Shown one piece after another: positions 42,995-52,539 of a DNA stretch of 64,000 nucleotides. Made by a program: the position numbers and the translations under genes. Numbering within the stretch: the stretch's first letter is position 1; every line of letters begins with the position of its first letter. The notes beneath the pieces are model-generated. The model was not told the DNA's origin. It saw nothing but the letters and a program-made list of their open reading frames with translations, and did no database searches. This DNA is from CAXXOK01 sp963675925 (GTDB lineage: Bacteria > Bacillota > Clostridia > Christensenellales > Aristaeellaceae): positions 186,001 through 250,000 of the forward strand of contig CAXXIB010000004.1 in assembly GCA_963675925.2 (NCBI GenBank), read 5' to 3'.

Positions 42995-43777
42995 TCAGGG
43001 TTGCTTAGTGCCGCGCATCACAATGTAGGACAGCGGCAAGCAGACGACTGCCGTCAGCAGTTGCAGGGTTTCCCAGTGTTCTTCAATAAACCGGATCAAG
43101 TCCTGTAACCATTGCAGCCATTGCAGGCCCAGCAGTATCAGCTGTCCCTGGTTATCGCCCTGTACTACCGCCAGCGCTTCGCGCACGGTGGGAATGAGCA
43201 TCAGGATCACAAACAACAGCGGTACGCCGATGGACACACTGATGGTCAGCACCTTGAAGCGCCGCAGCATGCACCCGTACAGATAGAAAATGGATGTCCA
43301 CTCCAGCGTGTACAATAAAAGCCCCGGCAGGTCTTTCAAGCCATAGGTCAGCGCGGTATGAAACAGCTTCCCGCTCATGCTGTAATGGGCAGGGCTGGCA
43401 TTGGACAGCAGGAACAGCAGCCCGGCCAGCAGCATATTGATCAGGAAAGTCGCCACCAGCAGACTGACCATCGCCAGCAGCTGCCCCAGCACATTACCCA
43501 GCCACACCGATGTGCGCGATGTGCCAAAGCGTAATAAAAACCGGGTGGCGCGTCCCGCCGTGCTGATACCGACAACAAACGCCGCAAAAAACACAAACTC
43601 AAAATTGCCGCGAATCCCGTCGAAGTGATACAATCCTCCAAAGAGCAGCGGTGCCAGCAGTGACAGCCCCTGCGCGATCAGCACGATCAGCAGTGCCCAG
43701 ACCACTCGCTTGCCGATATTTTTGTAATGATACCGGAGCACGCCTGCAAAGCGTGATGTTGTAACCCACTCAGCCAT
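42995..43777 (-). CDS. ABC transporter membrane protein (uncharacterised exporter type)
   Basis: A 260-residue protein with about six hydrophobic segments, including VVWALLIVLIAQGLSLLAPLLFGGLY and QLLAMVSLLVATFLINMLLAGLLFLL. It is probably the membrane partner of the upstream ATPase, whose stop it overlaps by 8 nt. ATG 43777 has AAGGAGG 9 nt upstream. The length and layout match ABC-2-like two-gene exporters of the YtrB/YtrC type, but I see no diagnostic motif. The substrate is unknown. Confidence 0.78.
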   Translation of the reverse strand: MAEWVTTSRFAGVLRYHYKNIGKRVVWALLIVLIAQGLSLLAPLLFGGLYHFDGIRGNFEFVFFAAFVVGISTAGRATRFLLRFGTSRTSVWLGNVLGQLLAMVSLLVATFLINMLLAGLLFLLSNASPAHYSMSGKLFHTALTYGLKDLPGLLLYTLEWTSIFYLYGCMLRRFKVLTISVSIGVPLLFVILMLIPTVREALAVVQGDNQGQLILLGLQWLQWLQDLIRFIEEHWETLQLLTAVVCLPLSYIVMRGTKQP

Positions 43778-44699
43778 TGCGCTGCGCCTCCTTTTCTTCT
43801 GTGAGGAATACAAACAGCCTTTGCAGCCCGATCGGCCCGCTGCGTACCCGCTTGTCGGCCTGAATGACTTTCATGGTTTCAGCGTCAAGCTGCACATGGC
43901 GTACCAGCATGCCGGCAAGGTCTTCCTCTTTCAGGATTTTGCAATCCTTTGTCAGCTCCTGCACATCCGCCGCATCGCCGGACACGCTTAAGGTTCCTTC
44001 CTGGAGCTGCTCCACCGTGCCTTCGCACAGCAGATTGCCGTCGTCGATCATCACGGCGTAGTCCAGCAGGCGGGCTACCTCGTCTATCAAGTGGGTGGAA
44101 ATCAGGAAGGTTCGGTCCGTATCGCGCTTTTTCTGTTCTAGCAGTAAATCATAGAAACGCTCGCGCATTACGGCGTCCAGTCCCAGACTCGGCTCATCAA
44201 TAATGGTAAACGGCGCGCGGCTGGCCAGACCTACAATCAGCATCAGGCTGGTCTGCATGCCGCGGCTGAAGGTTTTAATCTTACGATTTTCCGGCAACTC
44301 AAAGCGCTTGAGCAGCGAATGGGCCAGTTGCCCGTCCCACCCCGGAAACAGTCCAGCACTGACAAAGAATAAATCCTTGATTTTATTCAGCTTGCCAAAG
44401 TCCGGCGTATCGCCGATAATGCACAGCTGTCCCAGCGCTTTGGCATGATCCCATACCTTTTGGTCGGCAATGCGCACGTTCCCGCCGCTGGGTTTCAGCA
44501 TGCCGCCCACGATGCGCAAAAGCGTGGATTTTCCGGCACCGTTGCGCCCAAGCAAGCCCACGATTTGCCCTTTGGGAATGGCAATGCTCAGTCCCTTCAA
44601 GGCCTTTGTTTTACCAAAGGAACGGCTGACACCGTTGATGGAGAGAATCTTCTCCTTATCGGTCAGTTTACCGGGATTGATCTGCGCCAGAATAAACAC
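43770..44699 (-). CDS. ABC transporter ATP-binding protein (YtrB/BcrA-like)
   Basis: A 309-residue ATPase. Walker A is GLLGRNGAGKSTLLR near residue 49, the signature region reads KTFSRGMQTSLMLIVGLASRA, and Walker B is FTIIDEPSLGLD. A C-terminal extension of about 90 residues (including DCKILKEEDLAGMLVRHV) is typical of the BcrA/YtrB/YxlF branch of exporters. The start is a GTG at 44699 with a weak GGAAAGG; no better start is apparent in the next 20 codons. The membrane subunit gene overlaps its end. Function may be envelope stress or antibiotic resistance; no GntR regulator is adjacent. Confidence 0.85.
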   Translation of the reverse strand: MFILAQINPGKLTDKEKILSINGVSRSFGKTKALKGLSIAIPKGQIVGLLGRNGAGKSTLLRIVGGMLKPSGGNVRIADQKVWDHAKALGQLCIIGDTPDFGKLNKIKDLFFVSAGLFPGWDGQLAHSLLKRFELPENRKIKTFSRGMQTSLMLIVGLASRAPFTIIDEPSLGLDAVMRERFYDLLLEQKKRDTDRTFLISTHLIDEVARLLDYAVMIDDGNLLCEGTVEQLQEGTLSVSGDAADVQELTKDCKILKEEDLAGMLVRHVQLDAETMKVIQADKRVRSGPIGLQRLFVFLTEEKEAQRNG

Positions 44700-44708
44700 G
44701 CCCTTTCC

Positions 44709-44723
44709 AACTAAGTATTAGTT
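44709..44723 (-). promoter_or_regulatory. Palindrome over the expected start of the ABC operon, candidate operator
   Basis: AACTAA-GTA-TTAGTT, arms of 6 bp, 3 to 18 nt downstream of the -10 box and 9 nt before the GTG start. Two-gene exporters of this type are often controlled by GntR-family repressors at such a site, but no such regulator gene is in the window. Confidence 0.5.
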
Positions 44724-44726
44724 ACT

Positions 44727-44755
44727 ATTATAGGTGAAACCATGCATCTTGCAAA
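44727..44755 (-). promoter_or_regulatory. Promoter of the ABC exporter operon
   Basis: On the minus strand TTTGCA (44755-44750), 17-nt spacer, TATAAT (44732-44727). The -10 is a perfect match; the -35 is weak. Confidence 0.55.
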
Positions 44756-44851
44756 GGCTTGTGCGATTCTTTACGCGAACCTTACATTATTGCGGATTTA
44801 TCCACCGGGAACGATGGACATGCTTTCCGCTATGATTCAGCGTTCCACGAT

Positions 44852-46411
44852 CTATTGATCTTCGTAGGATTTAAACGGCTCTCCCTTTGTCGGATATGTT
44901 TCCGGCTTGATATACAGTCCCATCTCTTTCTTTTCATGGGATAATTCCTTATACAGGGAAACCATCATCAGAATCATCACCAGCGAGAAGGGAAGCGCAA
45001 CGATTATCAACACATTGCGGAGTGCATCCAACCCACCGACCATCAGAAGCACGACGGAAATCGCAGAAACCAATACGCCCCATACAACCTTCACCTTGTT
45101 ATGCGGATACAGGCTGCCGTCCTCCGAAAGCATACCGAGCACAAATGTCGCGGAATCCGCCGAGGTGATGAAGAACGTAAACACCAGCACAATGGCGATC
45201 AGCGAAAGCACATTACCGAGCGGATATTGGCTGAAGGTACCAAACAGGATTTTCTCCGTCGCCAGCTTTGTCAGTTCAGCTCCCTGGCTCTGCGCTGTGG
45301 TTGACAGTATTCCGAAGGTTGAAAACCAGACAAAGCAGAACACCGTCGGCACTAGCAATACATTCATCAGGAACTCCCGGATGGTGCGCCCTTTGGAGAT
45401 GCGGGCGATAAATACGCCTACAAACGGCGACCAGGAAATCCACCACGCCCAATAGAAAATCGTCCAGTTTTGAATCCATGCCTGCTGCTGGCCGTCAAAC
45501 GCGGCGGTACGGAAGGTCAAAGACGTTACATTTTGTAGATATCCACCCAGCGTCTCCACAAAAGTATTCATAATGGTAAGCGTCGGACCGACGATAATCG
45601 CGATCGCCAGCAATCCACCCGCCAAGATCATGTTTATGTTTGACAGGATTCTTACACCTTTCCCGATACCGGATAAGGCTGATGCGATAAAGAACACCGT
45701 CGTTACAGCAACAATCAGCATCTGCATATAGATATTCAGCGGCATGCCGAATAAGTAATTCAGTCCGCCGTTAATCTGCACGGCCCCAAAGCCAAGGGTT
45801 GTCGCCACGCCAACAACCGTGGCAAACACCGTAATGCTATCGATAATCTTACCCCATATTCCGTCAATCCTCTGTCCGAAGATCGGTTTCAGGGTAACGG
45901 AGATCAGGGATTTTTCTTTTTTTCGGAACTTAAAATATGCCAGGGACAGCGCGACCACGGCATACACCGCCCATGCGTGAATCCCCCAGTGAAAAAACGT
46001 ATATTGAAACGCTTCTTTTAATGCTTCTTGGGACGCCAATTCCCCGCCCGGCGCGGAAACCGCATAGTGGGATAACGGTTCCGCAGCACCCCAGAACACG
46101 AGGCCAATTCCCATGCCTGCGGAAAACAGCATCGCAATCCAGGAAAGTTTTGAGTATTCGGGTTTTGAATCCGGGTCACCCAGCCTGATCTGGCCCACCG
46201 GACTGAACATCACAAACAGACAAAAAATCACAATCGCGGCAACAAATAGCAGATAATACCATCCCAAACCATTGCCGATCACGTTTTGGATCTGCTGCGT
46301 TACTGATTGAAATTCTGCAGAAAACACGCTGCCAAGCAGCACAACGATGCCCACCAGCGAAATGGAAATCCAAAATACAGGGGTTACATATCGACCAAGC
46401 TTTTTTCTCAA
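44852..46411 (-). CDS. BCCT-family betaine/choline/carnitine transporter
   Basis: A 12-helix transporter of 519 residues that imports osmoprotectants such as glycine betaine or choline with sodium or protons. The BCCT signature is visible as NWTIFYWAWWISWSPFVGVFIARIS (seen as FYWAWWISWSPFVG near residue 320), with SAGMGIGLVFWGAAEPLSHY near 105. The start is TTG 46411; the best ribosome-binding candidate (AAAGGAAG) lies about 13 nt away, so the start is uncertain. The region upstream is AT-rich relative to its neighbours. No glycine betaine synthesis genes are nearby, though glycine cleavage genes are. Confidence 0.9.
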   Translation of the reverse strand: MRKKLGRYVTPVFWISISLVGIVVLLGSVFSAEFQSVTQQIQNVIGNGLGWYYLLFVAAIVIFCLFVMFSPVGQIRLGDPDSKPEYSKLSWIAMLFSAGMGIGLVFWGAAEPLSHYAVSAPGGELASQEALKEAFQYTFFHWGIHAWAVYAVVALSLAYFKFRKKEKSLISVTLKPIFGQRIDGIWGKIIDSITVFATVVGVATTLGFGAVQINGGLNYLFGMPLNIYMQMLIVAVTTVFFIASALSGIGKGVRILSNINMILAGGLLAIAIIVGPTLTIMNTFVETLGGYLQNVTSLTFRTAAFDGQQQAWIQNWTIFYWAWWISWSPFVGVFIARISKGRTIREFLMNVLLVPTVFCFVWFSTFGILSTTAQSQGAELTKLATEKILFGTFSQYPLGNVLSLIAIVLVFTFFITSADSATFVLGMLSEDGSLYPHNKVKVVWGVLVSAISVVLLMVGGLDALRNVLIIVALPFSLVMILMMVSLYKELSHEKKEMGLYIKPETYPTKGEPFKSYEDQ

Positions 46412-46514
46412 GGTTTTTAAAGCTTCCTTTCCGGTTTCTGATATACGTGTTCTTCCAACGTACAGATTACGTTTTGCAAAAAAACTGCAAATAAAAACAC
46501 CTGTTTTCCCAATG

Positions 46515-46543
46515 ATTACAGTATTTCATAGCGTATCTGTGAA
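46515..46543 (-). promoter_or_regulatory. Probable promoter of the BCCT transporter gene
   Basis: TTCACA (46543-46538), 17-nt spacer, TGTAAT (46520-46515) on the minus strand. The remaining 290-nt gap to leuS is AT-rich and contains small dyads (such as GCATAC...GTATGC) but no gene or clear leuS terminator that I can support. Confidence 0.5.
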
Positions 46544-46701
46544 ATTGTACGAGCAATCTAACCATGTGGGAAACAAGGCATACAAAGCAAAGTATGCAAG
46601 AAATGCTAACATATATGCTTTTGGCTTGTCAAACAAAAAGGGCTGACAAAACGGAGAACCAACGAAAACGGTCACCACCATACAGGTGAATTCGCTATGA
46701 T

Positions 46702-49128
46702 TTATTTGACAATCAGATTGCACAGCCTGCCCGGCACAAAGATCAGCTTGACAATGCTGCGACCTGCAATCATCGCCTTGACCTCTTCGTTGGCGGGCAA
46801 TACTGTTTCCGCCTGCTGCCGGGTCATGTCCGGGTCAATCATAATGCGGCCACGCACTTTCCCGTTGATCTGGATGGCAATTTCCACCTCGCTGCGCTTC
46901 ATGGCTTCCTGGCTATAGGTCGGCCACGGCTCAAAGGTCAGGCCGGAGCCAAAGCCCATTTTCTCCCACATTTCCTCGGCGATGTGCGGAGCGACGGGGT
47001 ATAGCAGCAGGATCAGCGTTTTCAGCTCGTCCTTGGTGCAGCCATCGGCCGCATACAGCTCGTTGACCAGCGTCATCATTTGGGCGATGGCGGTGTTGTA
47101 TTTCATGGCTTCGTAATCGTCGCCGACTTTTTTAATCGTCTCATGCATCAGCGGGGTCATGGCTTTGCGGTAGCCTTCGCCGTCCTGCAGCATATCCATC
47201 AGCCGCCAGACGCGGTCCAGAAAGCGGCGGCAGCCGCGTGCCCCATTGGGGTTCCACGGAATCGCCTGATCAAACGCACCCATGAACATTTCGTACATGC
47301 GGGTGGCATCGGCACCGATCTCTTCGATGCAATCGTCGGGATTGACCACGTTACCGCGGGACTTGCTCATTTTATCGCCGTTTTCGCCCAGAATCATGCC
47401 ATGGCTGGTACGCTTCTGATAGGGTTCCTGGCAGGGCACCACCCCGATATCGTACAGGAACAGATGCCAGAACCGGCTGTATAAAAGGTGCAGCGTGGTA
47501 TGTTCCATGCCGCCGTTGTACCAGTCCACATTCATCCAATACTTTAGTGCATCAAAATCGGCAAAGGCCTTGCCGTTATGCGGATCGCAGTAGCGCAGGA
47601 AATACCAGCTCGAACCCGCCCACTGGGGCATGGTGTCGGTCTCCCGCTGGGCAGGGCCGCCGCAGACAGGACAGGTGGTATTGACCCAGTCGGTAATCGC
47701 CGCCAGCGGGCTTTCGCCGGTGTCGGTGGTTTCATAGTTTTCAACACTTGGCAACAGCACCGGCAGCTCAGCCTCGGGCACGGGCACAATACCGCAGTGC
47801 GGGCAGTGCACAATGGGGATGGGCTCACCCCAGTAGCGCTGGCGGCTGAAAACCCAGTCGCGCAGTTTGAAGTTGATTTTCTTTTCGCCCAGGTTCTGCT
47901 CGACCAGCCAAGCGATAATCTTCTGCTTAGCATCGGCAACCTGCAGGCCGTTTAGGAAGCCACTGTTGACCAGTATGCCGTCGCTGACATCGGTATAGGC
48001 CTCTTTGTCCACATCGCCGCCGGCAATGACCTCCACAATGGGCAGGCCGAACGCCTTGGCAAACTCGTGGTCGCGCGTATCGTGACCCGGTACGGCCATA
48101 ATCGCACCGGTGCCGTAGCTCATCAGCACATAGTCGCTGACCCAAATGGGGATATTTTCGTTATTGACAGGGTTGACGGCATATACGCCGTCCAGCTGAA
48201 CGCCGGTCTTGTCCTTGTTCATTTCGGTACGTTCAAAGTCGCTCTTTTTGGCAGCCTGCTCGCGGTATGCTAGTACCGCGTCATAGTTTTTAATGTCGGC
48301 TTTGTAGGTATCAATCAGCGGGTGTTCGGGGCTGACCACCATATAGGTCGCGCCAAACAGCGTGTCCGGCCGTGTGGTGAACACGCGCAGGGTTTCATCT
48401 TTTCCCGCAATTTTGAAATCGACCTCCGCCCCTTCGGAGCGGCCAATCCAGTTGCGCTGCTGGGTCTTCACCTTTTCAATGAAATCCAGATCGTCCAATC
48501 CGTCCAGCAGCTTTTGGGCATACTTTGTGATGCGCAGCATCCACTGGCTGCGCACGCGGCGTACCACTTCGCCACCGCAGCGTTCGCACACACCGCCTAC
48601 GACTTCCTCATTGGCAAGCCCTACCTTGCAGCTTGTACACCAGTTGATGGGCATCTCGTGCTTGTAAGCCAGGCCGTGCTCGTAGAGCTTTAGGAAAATC
48701 CACTGCGTCCACCGGTAATAGTCGGGGTCGGTGGTATCCACCTCGCGGCTATAATCAAACGAAAAGCCCAGCCGCTTGAGCTGCGAGCGGAAACGGGCAA
48801 TGTTATCCTTGGTCACCTTGGCCGGGTGGATATGGTTTTTAATGGCATAGTTTTCCGTAGGCAGGCCGAATGCATCGTACCCGATAGGATAGAGCACGTT
48901 GTAGCCTTCCATGCGGCGCTTGCGGCAGATGATATCCATCGCGGTATTACTGCGCGGATGGCCCACATGCAAGCCCGCACCGGAGGGATACGGAAACTCG
49001 ATCAAGCCATAAAACTTCTTTTTATCGCTGGGATACTGCGCTTCAAAGGTACCCTCGTCCTCCCACTTTTTTTGCCACTTCGCCTCGATGGCAGCCGGAT
49101 CATAGGGCATAAACTCTGTATTGCTCAT
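46702..49128 (-). CDS. leuS: Leucyl-tRNA synthetase
   Basis: Charges tRNA-Leu in the cytoplasm. The 808-residue length is typical. The class I HIGH-type motif is GLHVGHPRSNTAMDI, the editing domain (about 220-410) includes FTTRPDTLFGATYMV, and the KMSKS motif is NGDKMSKSRGNVVNPD. GAGGAG precedes the ATG, 30 nt after gltX. It is the last gene of glnS-gltX-leuS. No T-box leader precedes it; the intergenic gap is too short. Confidence 0.97.
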   Translation of the reverse strand: MSNTEFMPYDPAAIEAKWQKKWEDEGTFEAQYPSDKKKFYGLIEFPYPSGAGLHVGHPRSNTAMDIICRKRRMEGYNVLYPIGYDAFGLPTENYAIKNHIHPAKVTKDNIARFRSQLKRLGFSFDYSREVDTTDPDYYRWTQWIFLKLYEHGLAYKHEMPINWCTSCKVGLANEEVVGGVCERCGGEVVRRVRSQWMLRITKYAQKLLDGLDDLDFIEKVKTQQRNWIGRSEGAEVDFKIAGKDETLRVFTTRPDTLFGATYMVVSPEHPLIDTYKADIKNYDAVLAYREQAAKKSDFERTEMNKDKTGVQLDGVYAVNPVNNENIPIWVSDYVLMSYGTGAIMAVPGHDTRDHEFAKAFGLPIVEVIAGGDVDKEAYTDVSDGILVNSGFLNGLQVADAKQKIIAWLVEQNLGEKKINFKLRDWVFSRQRYWGEPIPIVHCPHCGIVPVPEAELPVLLPSVENYETTDTGESPLAAITDWVNTTCPVCGGPAQRETDTMPQWAGSSWYFLRYCDPHNGKAFADFDALKYWMNVDWYNGGMEHTTLHLLYSRFWHLFLYDIGVVPCQEPYQKRTSHGMILGENGDKMSKSRGNVVNPDDCIEEIGADATRMYEMFMGAFDQAIPWNPNGARGCRRFLDRVWRLMDMLQDGEGYRKAMTPLMHETIKKVGDDYEAMKYNTAIAQMMTLVNELYAADGCTKDELKTLILLLYPVAPHIAEEMWEKMGFGSGLTFEPWPTYSQEAMKRSEVEIAIQINGKVRGRIMIDPDMTRQQAETVLPANEEVKAMIAGRSIVKLIFVPGRLCNLIVK

Positions 49129-49158
49129 ATCAAAACTCCTCTTAAGACTTCAAACGTA

Positions 49159-50631
49159 TCAGGACTGCTGCAAGCTTTTAAACTGCTCCAGGAAATTAAT
49201 CCCGATCGCCATCCTTTGCAGTGTCTCGTCCTTGCCCAGTAAGTACGCGATTTCCGTCGCGCCGCCCGGTGTGGACGGCATACCCGACAGTGCCACGCGT
49301 ACAGGCCACATCACCTGTCCGGTTTTCCACTCATTTTCGGTGGCAAGCTGCATCAGGCTTTCCTTGAGGCTATCCTCGGAGAAATCCTGTAAAGCTTCCA
49401 CCGTGGTAAGGGCGAGTTTGAGTACCGTAAGGCTGAGGTCGGAATTGGTTTTCATCTTTTTATGGGAGTACAGGTCCACGGCATAGTCCGGCAGCTCTGC
49501 AAGGAAGCGTATCATGGCCGGTATTTCACTGAAAATTTCGGTGCGGCCGTGCATAAGCTCCGCCAGGCGGTGATAGTCGAACTCCTTGCCCTTTAGAACC
49601 GAATCAAACCAGGGCGTAGCGGCGTTAAGATAGTCCTCAAGGGACATCTTTTTGATGTACTCGGAGTTGAACCACCTAAGCTTATCGGTGTTGAAAATCG
49701 CGGGCGATTTGCTGAGGCCATCGGTGTCGAAACCCTCCACCAGCTCCGAAAGCGTGAAGAATTCGCGATCGTCCTTGGGCGCCCAGCCTAAAAGCGCGAT
49801 GAAGTTGATAATCGCATCACGCACATAGCCCTGTTCCAACAGGTCTTCAAAGGTCGGGTCGCCGTGACGCTTGGACAGCTTACGGGTTGCGTCCTTCATG
49901 ACCACCGGCAGGTGCATATAGGTGGGCGGCTGCCAGCCAAAGGCTTCGTACAGCAGATTATACTTAGGCGTAGAGCTTAAATACTCCGTACCACGGATGA
50001 CATGGGAAATTTGCATGGAATGATCGTCGATGACGTTGGCAAAGTTGTAGGTCGGCAGGCCATCGGCTTTGATCAGCACGTTATCATCCAAAATCGCGCA
50101 TTCAGTCTCCACATGGCCGTATAAAAGGTCTTCAAAGCTTGCCACGCCCGTCTCCGGAATGTTCTGGCGAATAACGTACGGCTCGCCGCTTTCCATGCGG
50201 CGTTTGGCTTCCTCTTTGGGAATGTGCAGGCAATGCTTATCATACTTGAACTGCCCCCCAGCGGCGGTTACCGCGTCGCGCCGGGCCTGCAATTCCTCTT
50301 TGGTGCAAAAGCAGGGGTAGGCCGCGCCGCTGTCCACCAGCTGCATGGCAAAGGGCCTGTACATATCCTTTCGCTCGGATTGAATATACGGCCCGAAATC
50401 GCCGCCTACATCGGGGCCTTCATCGTAATCCAGTCCCGCCTTGTGCATATCCTCGTAGATTAGCGCAACGGCGCCGGGCACCTCGCGCTCCTGATCGGTG
50501 TCCTCAATACGCAATATGAATTTACCGCCGCGCTGCTTGGCAAACAGGTAGGCATACAACGCTGTGCGCAGCCCGCCCAGGTGCATATAGCCCGTGGGGC
50601 TTGGGGCAAAGCGCGTACGAATCTCAGTCAT
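49159..50631 (-). CDS. gltX: Glutamyl-tRNA synthetase
   Basis: Charges tRNA-Glu. 490 residues. The HIGH-type motif is FAPSPTGYMHLGGLRTALYAYL (PTGYMHLGGLRTA), and the KMSKS-type motif is ATRKLSKRHGDPTFEDL. Its ATG overlaps the glnS stop (TAATG at 50633-50629), so translation is coupled. Since a dedicated GlnRS is encoded just upstream, this enzyme need not misacylate tRNA-Gln, though that is inference. Confidence 0.96.
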   Translation of the reverse strand: MTEIRTRFAPSPTGYMHLGGLRTALYAYLFAKQRGGKFILRIEDTDQEREVPGAVALIYEDMHKAGLDYDEGPDVGGDFGPYIQSERKDMYRPFAMQLVDSGAAYPCFCTKEELQARRDAVTAAGGQFKYDKHCLHIPKEEAKRRMESGEPYVIRQNIPETGVASFEDLLYGHVETECAILDDNVLIKADGLPTYNFANVIDDHSMQISHVIRGTEYLSSTPKYNLLYEAFGWQPPTYMHLPVVMKDATRKLSKRHGDPTFEDLLEQGYVRDAIINFIALLGWAPKDDREFFTLSELVEGFDTDGLSKSPAIFNTDKLRWFNSEYIKKMSLEDYLNAATPWFDSVLKGKEFDYHRLAELMHGRTEIFSEIPAMIRFLAELPDYAVDLYSHKKMKTNSDLSLTVLKLALTTVEALQDFSEDSLKESLMQLATENEWKTGQVMWPVRVALSGMPSTPGGATEIAYLLGKDETLQRMAIGINFLEQFKSLQQS

Positions 50632-52319
50632 TATTTCGATCCTTTCATGACCTTTTTAAAGGTATCCCGCAGGCCTACGGTGTTGTTAAACACCGGCAGA
50701 GCGTCCGTGGAATCCTGATCTTTACAATAATAGCCCATGCGCAGGAACTGGTAGGTATCCCCCACCTTGGCATCGGCAAGCGATGGTTCCATGTACCCGT
50801 GGCACACTTCCAGGCTGTTTGGATTGAGGGTTTCCAGAAAGTCCTTGCGTTCCTCGCCTTCCAGAATCTGCTCATCCAACAGCTGGCCGAACACCCGCAC
50901 TTCCATGGGCAGGTTTTCGGTCGCACTCACCCAGTGCAGCGTGCCCTTCACCTTGCGCAGTGCGCCTTCACTGCCATTGCGGCTATCAAGGTCCACCGAG
51001 CAGTATACGCAGGTTACGTTGCCGTTTTCGTCCTTGTCGCAGCGTTCTCCCTTGATGATATACGCGCTCTTTAAGCGCACCTCACCGCCCAGGAACAAGC
51101 GGAAGTACTTGCGAGCGGGCACTTCCATAAAGTCAGCCTGCTCGATGTACAGCTCTTTGGTGAAGGTTACCGTGCGCTGCCCCATCTCCGGATGACCGGG
51201 GTGGTTTTCAATGGGCAGCTCGTCGGTCTTATCTTCGGGCCAGTTTTCAAGCACCACTTTCAGCGGCTTAAGCACGGCCATAGCGCGCGGGGCTGTTTCG
51301 CTTAACGATTCGCGTACGCAGTGCTCCAGCAGTGCAAAATCCACCTCGCTGTCGGCCTTGGCCAGGCCGATGCGGTCGATAAAATCGCGAATCGCTTCGG
51401 GCTTATAGCCGCGCCGCCGCATAGCACACAGCGTGGGCATGCGGGGGTCGTCCCACCCGGCGACGATGCCTTTTTCCACCAGCATACGCAAATAACGCTT
51501 GGACATAATGGTGCGGGTAATGTTCAGGCGGCTGAACTCAATCTGCCGGGGTTTGCCGGGCAGCATATCCTTGGCATGTTCCACCACCCAGTCGTACAGC
51601 ACCCGGTGATCTTCATATTCCAGCGAGCACATGCTGTGGGTAACGCTTTCCAGTGCATCGCCGATGGGATGGGAATAATCGTACATCGGGTAGATGCACC
51701 AGGTATTCCCCGTGCGGTGATGCTCGCGGTATAAAATACGGTACATGGCGGGGTCACGCATGTTCATATTGGGGCTTGTCATGTCGATCTTCATACGAAG
51801 AATCATGCTGCCCTCGGCGTGCTTGCCCGCCTTCATTTCTTCAAACAGGCGCAGGTTTTCTTCCGGGCTGCGGTCGCGGTAGGGGCTGTTTTTGCCGGGC
51901 TTGGTCAGCGTGCCGCGGTACTCGCGAACTTCCTCGGGGCTTAAGCTGTCCACATAGGCAATACCGCGCTTGATCCAGTCCACGGCGATATCGTAGCAGG
52001 CCTGGTAATACTCGCTGGCAAAGCGAACCGGCCCATCCCAATGAAAGCCGAGCCACCGGATATCTTCCATAATACCGTCAACAAACTCGGTTTCTTCCTT
52101 TGCGGGGTTGGTGTCGTCAAAGCGCAGGTTACACTTGCCGCCGAAATGCTCTGCCGTGGTAAAGTCCGCAGCAATGGCCTTGCAATGGCCGATATGCAGG
52201 TATCCGTTGGGTTCCGGTGGGAAGCGGGTCTGGATTTGCTGGTAACGCCCGCTCTCCAAGTCTTCCTCGATGAAATCCCAGATGAAATTGGTTTTCTTTG
52301 CGGGTGTTTCCATGTCCAT
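50631..52319 (-). CDS. glnS: Glutaminyl-tRNA synthetase
   Basis: Charges tRNA-Gln directly. 562 residues. Motifs are FPPEPNGYLHIGHCKAI (HIGH), LRFDDTNPAKEE (substrate), and IMSKRYLRML (KMSKS-like). The C-terminal anticodon-binding domain begins near 340. I chose the third codon ATG at 52319 since AAAGG lies 6 nt before it; two neighbouring in-frame ATGs (52325, 52313) are also possible. The presence of a true GlnRS is less common in Firmicutes than the GatCAB route. Confidence 0.96.
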   Translation of the reverse strand: MDMETPAKKTNFIWDFIEEDLESGRYQQIQTRFPPEPNGYLHIGHCKAIAADFTTAEHFGGKCNLRFDDTNPAKEETEFVDGIMEDIRWLGFHWDGPVRFASEYYQACYDIAVDWIKRGIAYVDSLSPEEVREYRGTLTKPGKNSPYRDRSPEENLRLFEEMKAGKHAEGSMILRMKIDMTSPNMNMRDPAMYRILYREHHRTGNTWCIYPMYDYSHPIGDALESVTHSMCSLEYEDHRVLYDWVVEHAKDMLPGKPRQIEFSRLNITRTIMSKRYLRMLVEKGIVAGWDDPRMPTLCAMRRRGYKPEAIRDFIDRIGLAKADSEVDFALLEHCVRESLSETAPRAMAVLKPLKVVLENWPEDKTDELPIENHPGHPEMGQRTVTFTKELYIEQADFMEVPARKYFRLFLGGEVRLKSAYIIKGERCDKDENGNVTCVYCSVDLDSRNGSEGALRKVKGTLHWVSATENLPMEVRVFGQLLDEQILEGEERKDFLETLNPNSLEVCHGYMEPSLADAKVGDTYQFLRMGYYCKDQDSTDALPVFNNTVGLRDTFKKVMKGSK

Positions 52320-52345
52320 CGCCATCCTTTCCCAGATTTCTCCCC

Positions 52346-52374
52346 ATTATATAGGGAAAAGCATGGCTTGACAA
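52346..52374 (-). promoter_or_regulatory. Promoter of glnS-gltX-leuS
   Basis: On the minus strand TTGTCA (52374-52369), 17-nt spacer, TATAAT (52351-52346), about 25 nt upstream of the ATG. No T-box element lies between it and glnS. Confidence 0.72.
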
Positions 52375-52480
52375 GCCAAACCATAAACCGTTTCGGCTGT
52401 GTATACGGTGCATGCATAGCGTGGTGATGCATCGCGCGACCGACGCGCAATAAATAATTACATCTGTATACGTTTCGTGA

Positions 52481-52509
52481 TTGACATTGCCAAAGCGCAC
52501 ATTTATACT
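52481..52509 (+). promoter_or_regulatory. Promoter of the gcv operon and its riboswitch
   Basis: TTGACA (52481-52486), 17-nt spacer, TATACT (52504-52509). The transcript would start near 52516, just before the tandem glycine aptamers. Confidence 0.82.
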
Positions 52510-52539
52510 GAAACCATAAACTGAATAGGCAAGCTCGGT

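Noticed and set aside
46412..46701. Small gene or regulatory RNA in the AT-rich gap between the BCCT gene and leuS
   Set aside because: Only short frames without ribosome binding sites and weak dyads; one promoter for the BCCT gene explains part of it.
52320..52480. T-box riboswitch for the tRNA synthetase operon
   Set aside because: No T-box consensus, specifier stem or terminator between the glnS promoter and its ATG; the distance is about 25 nt. The gap before leuS is 30 nt.
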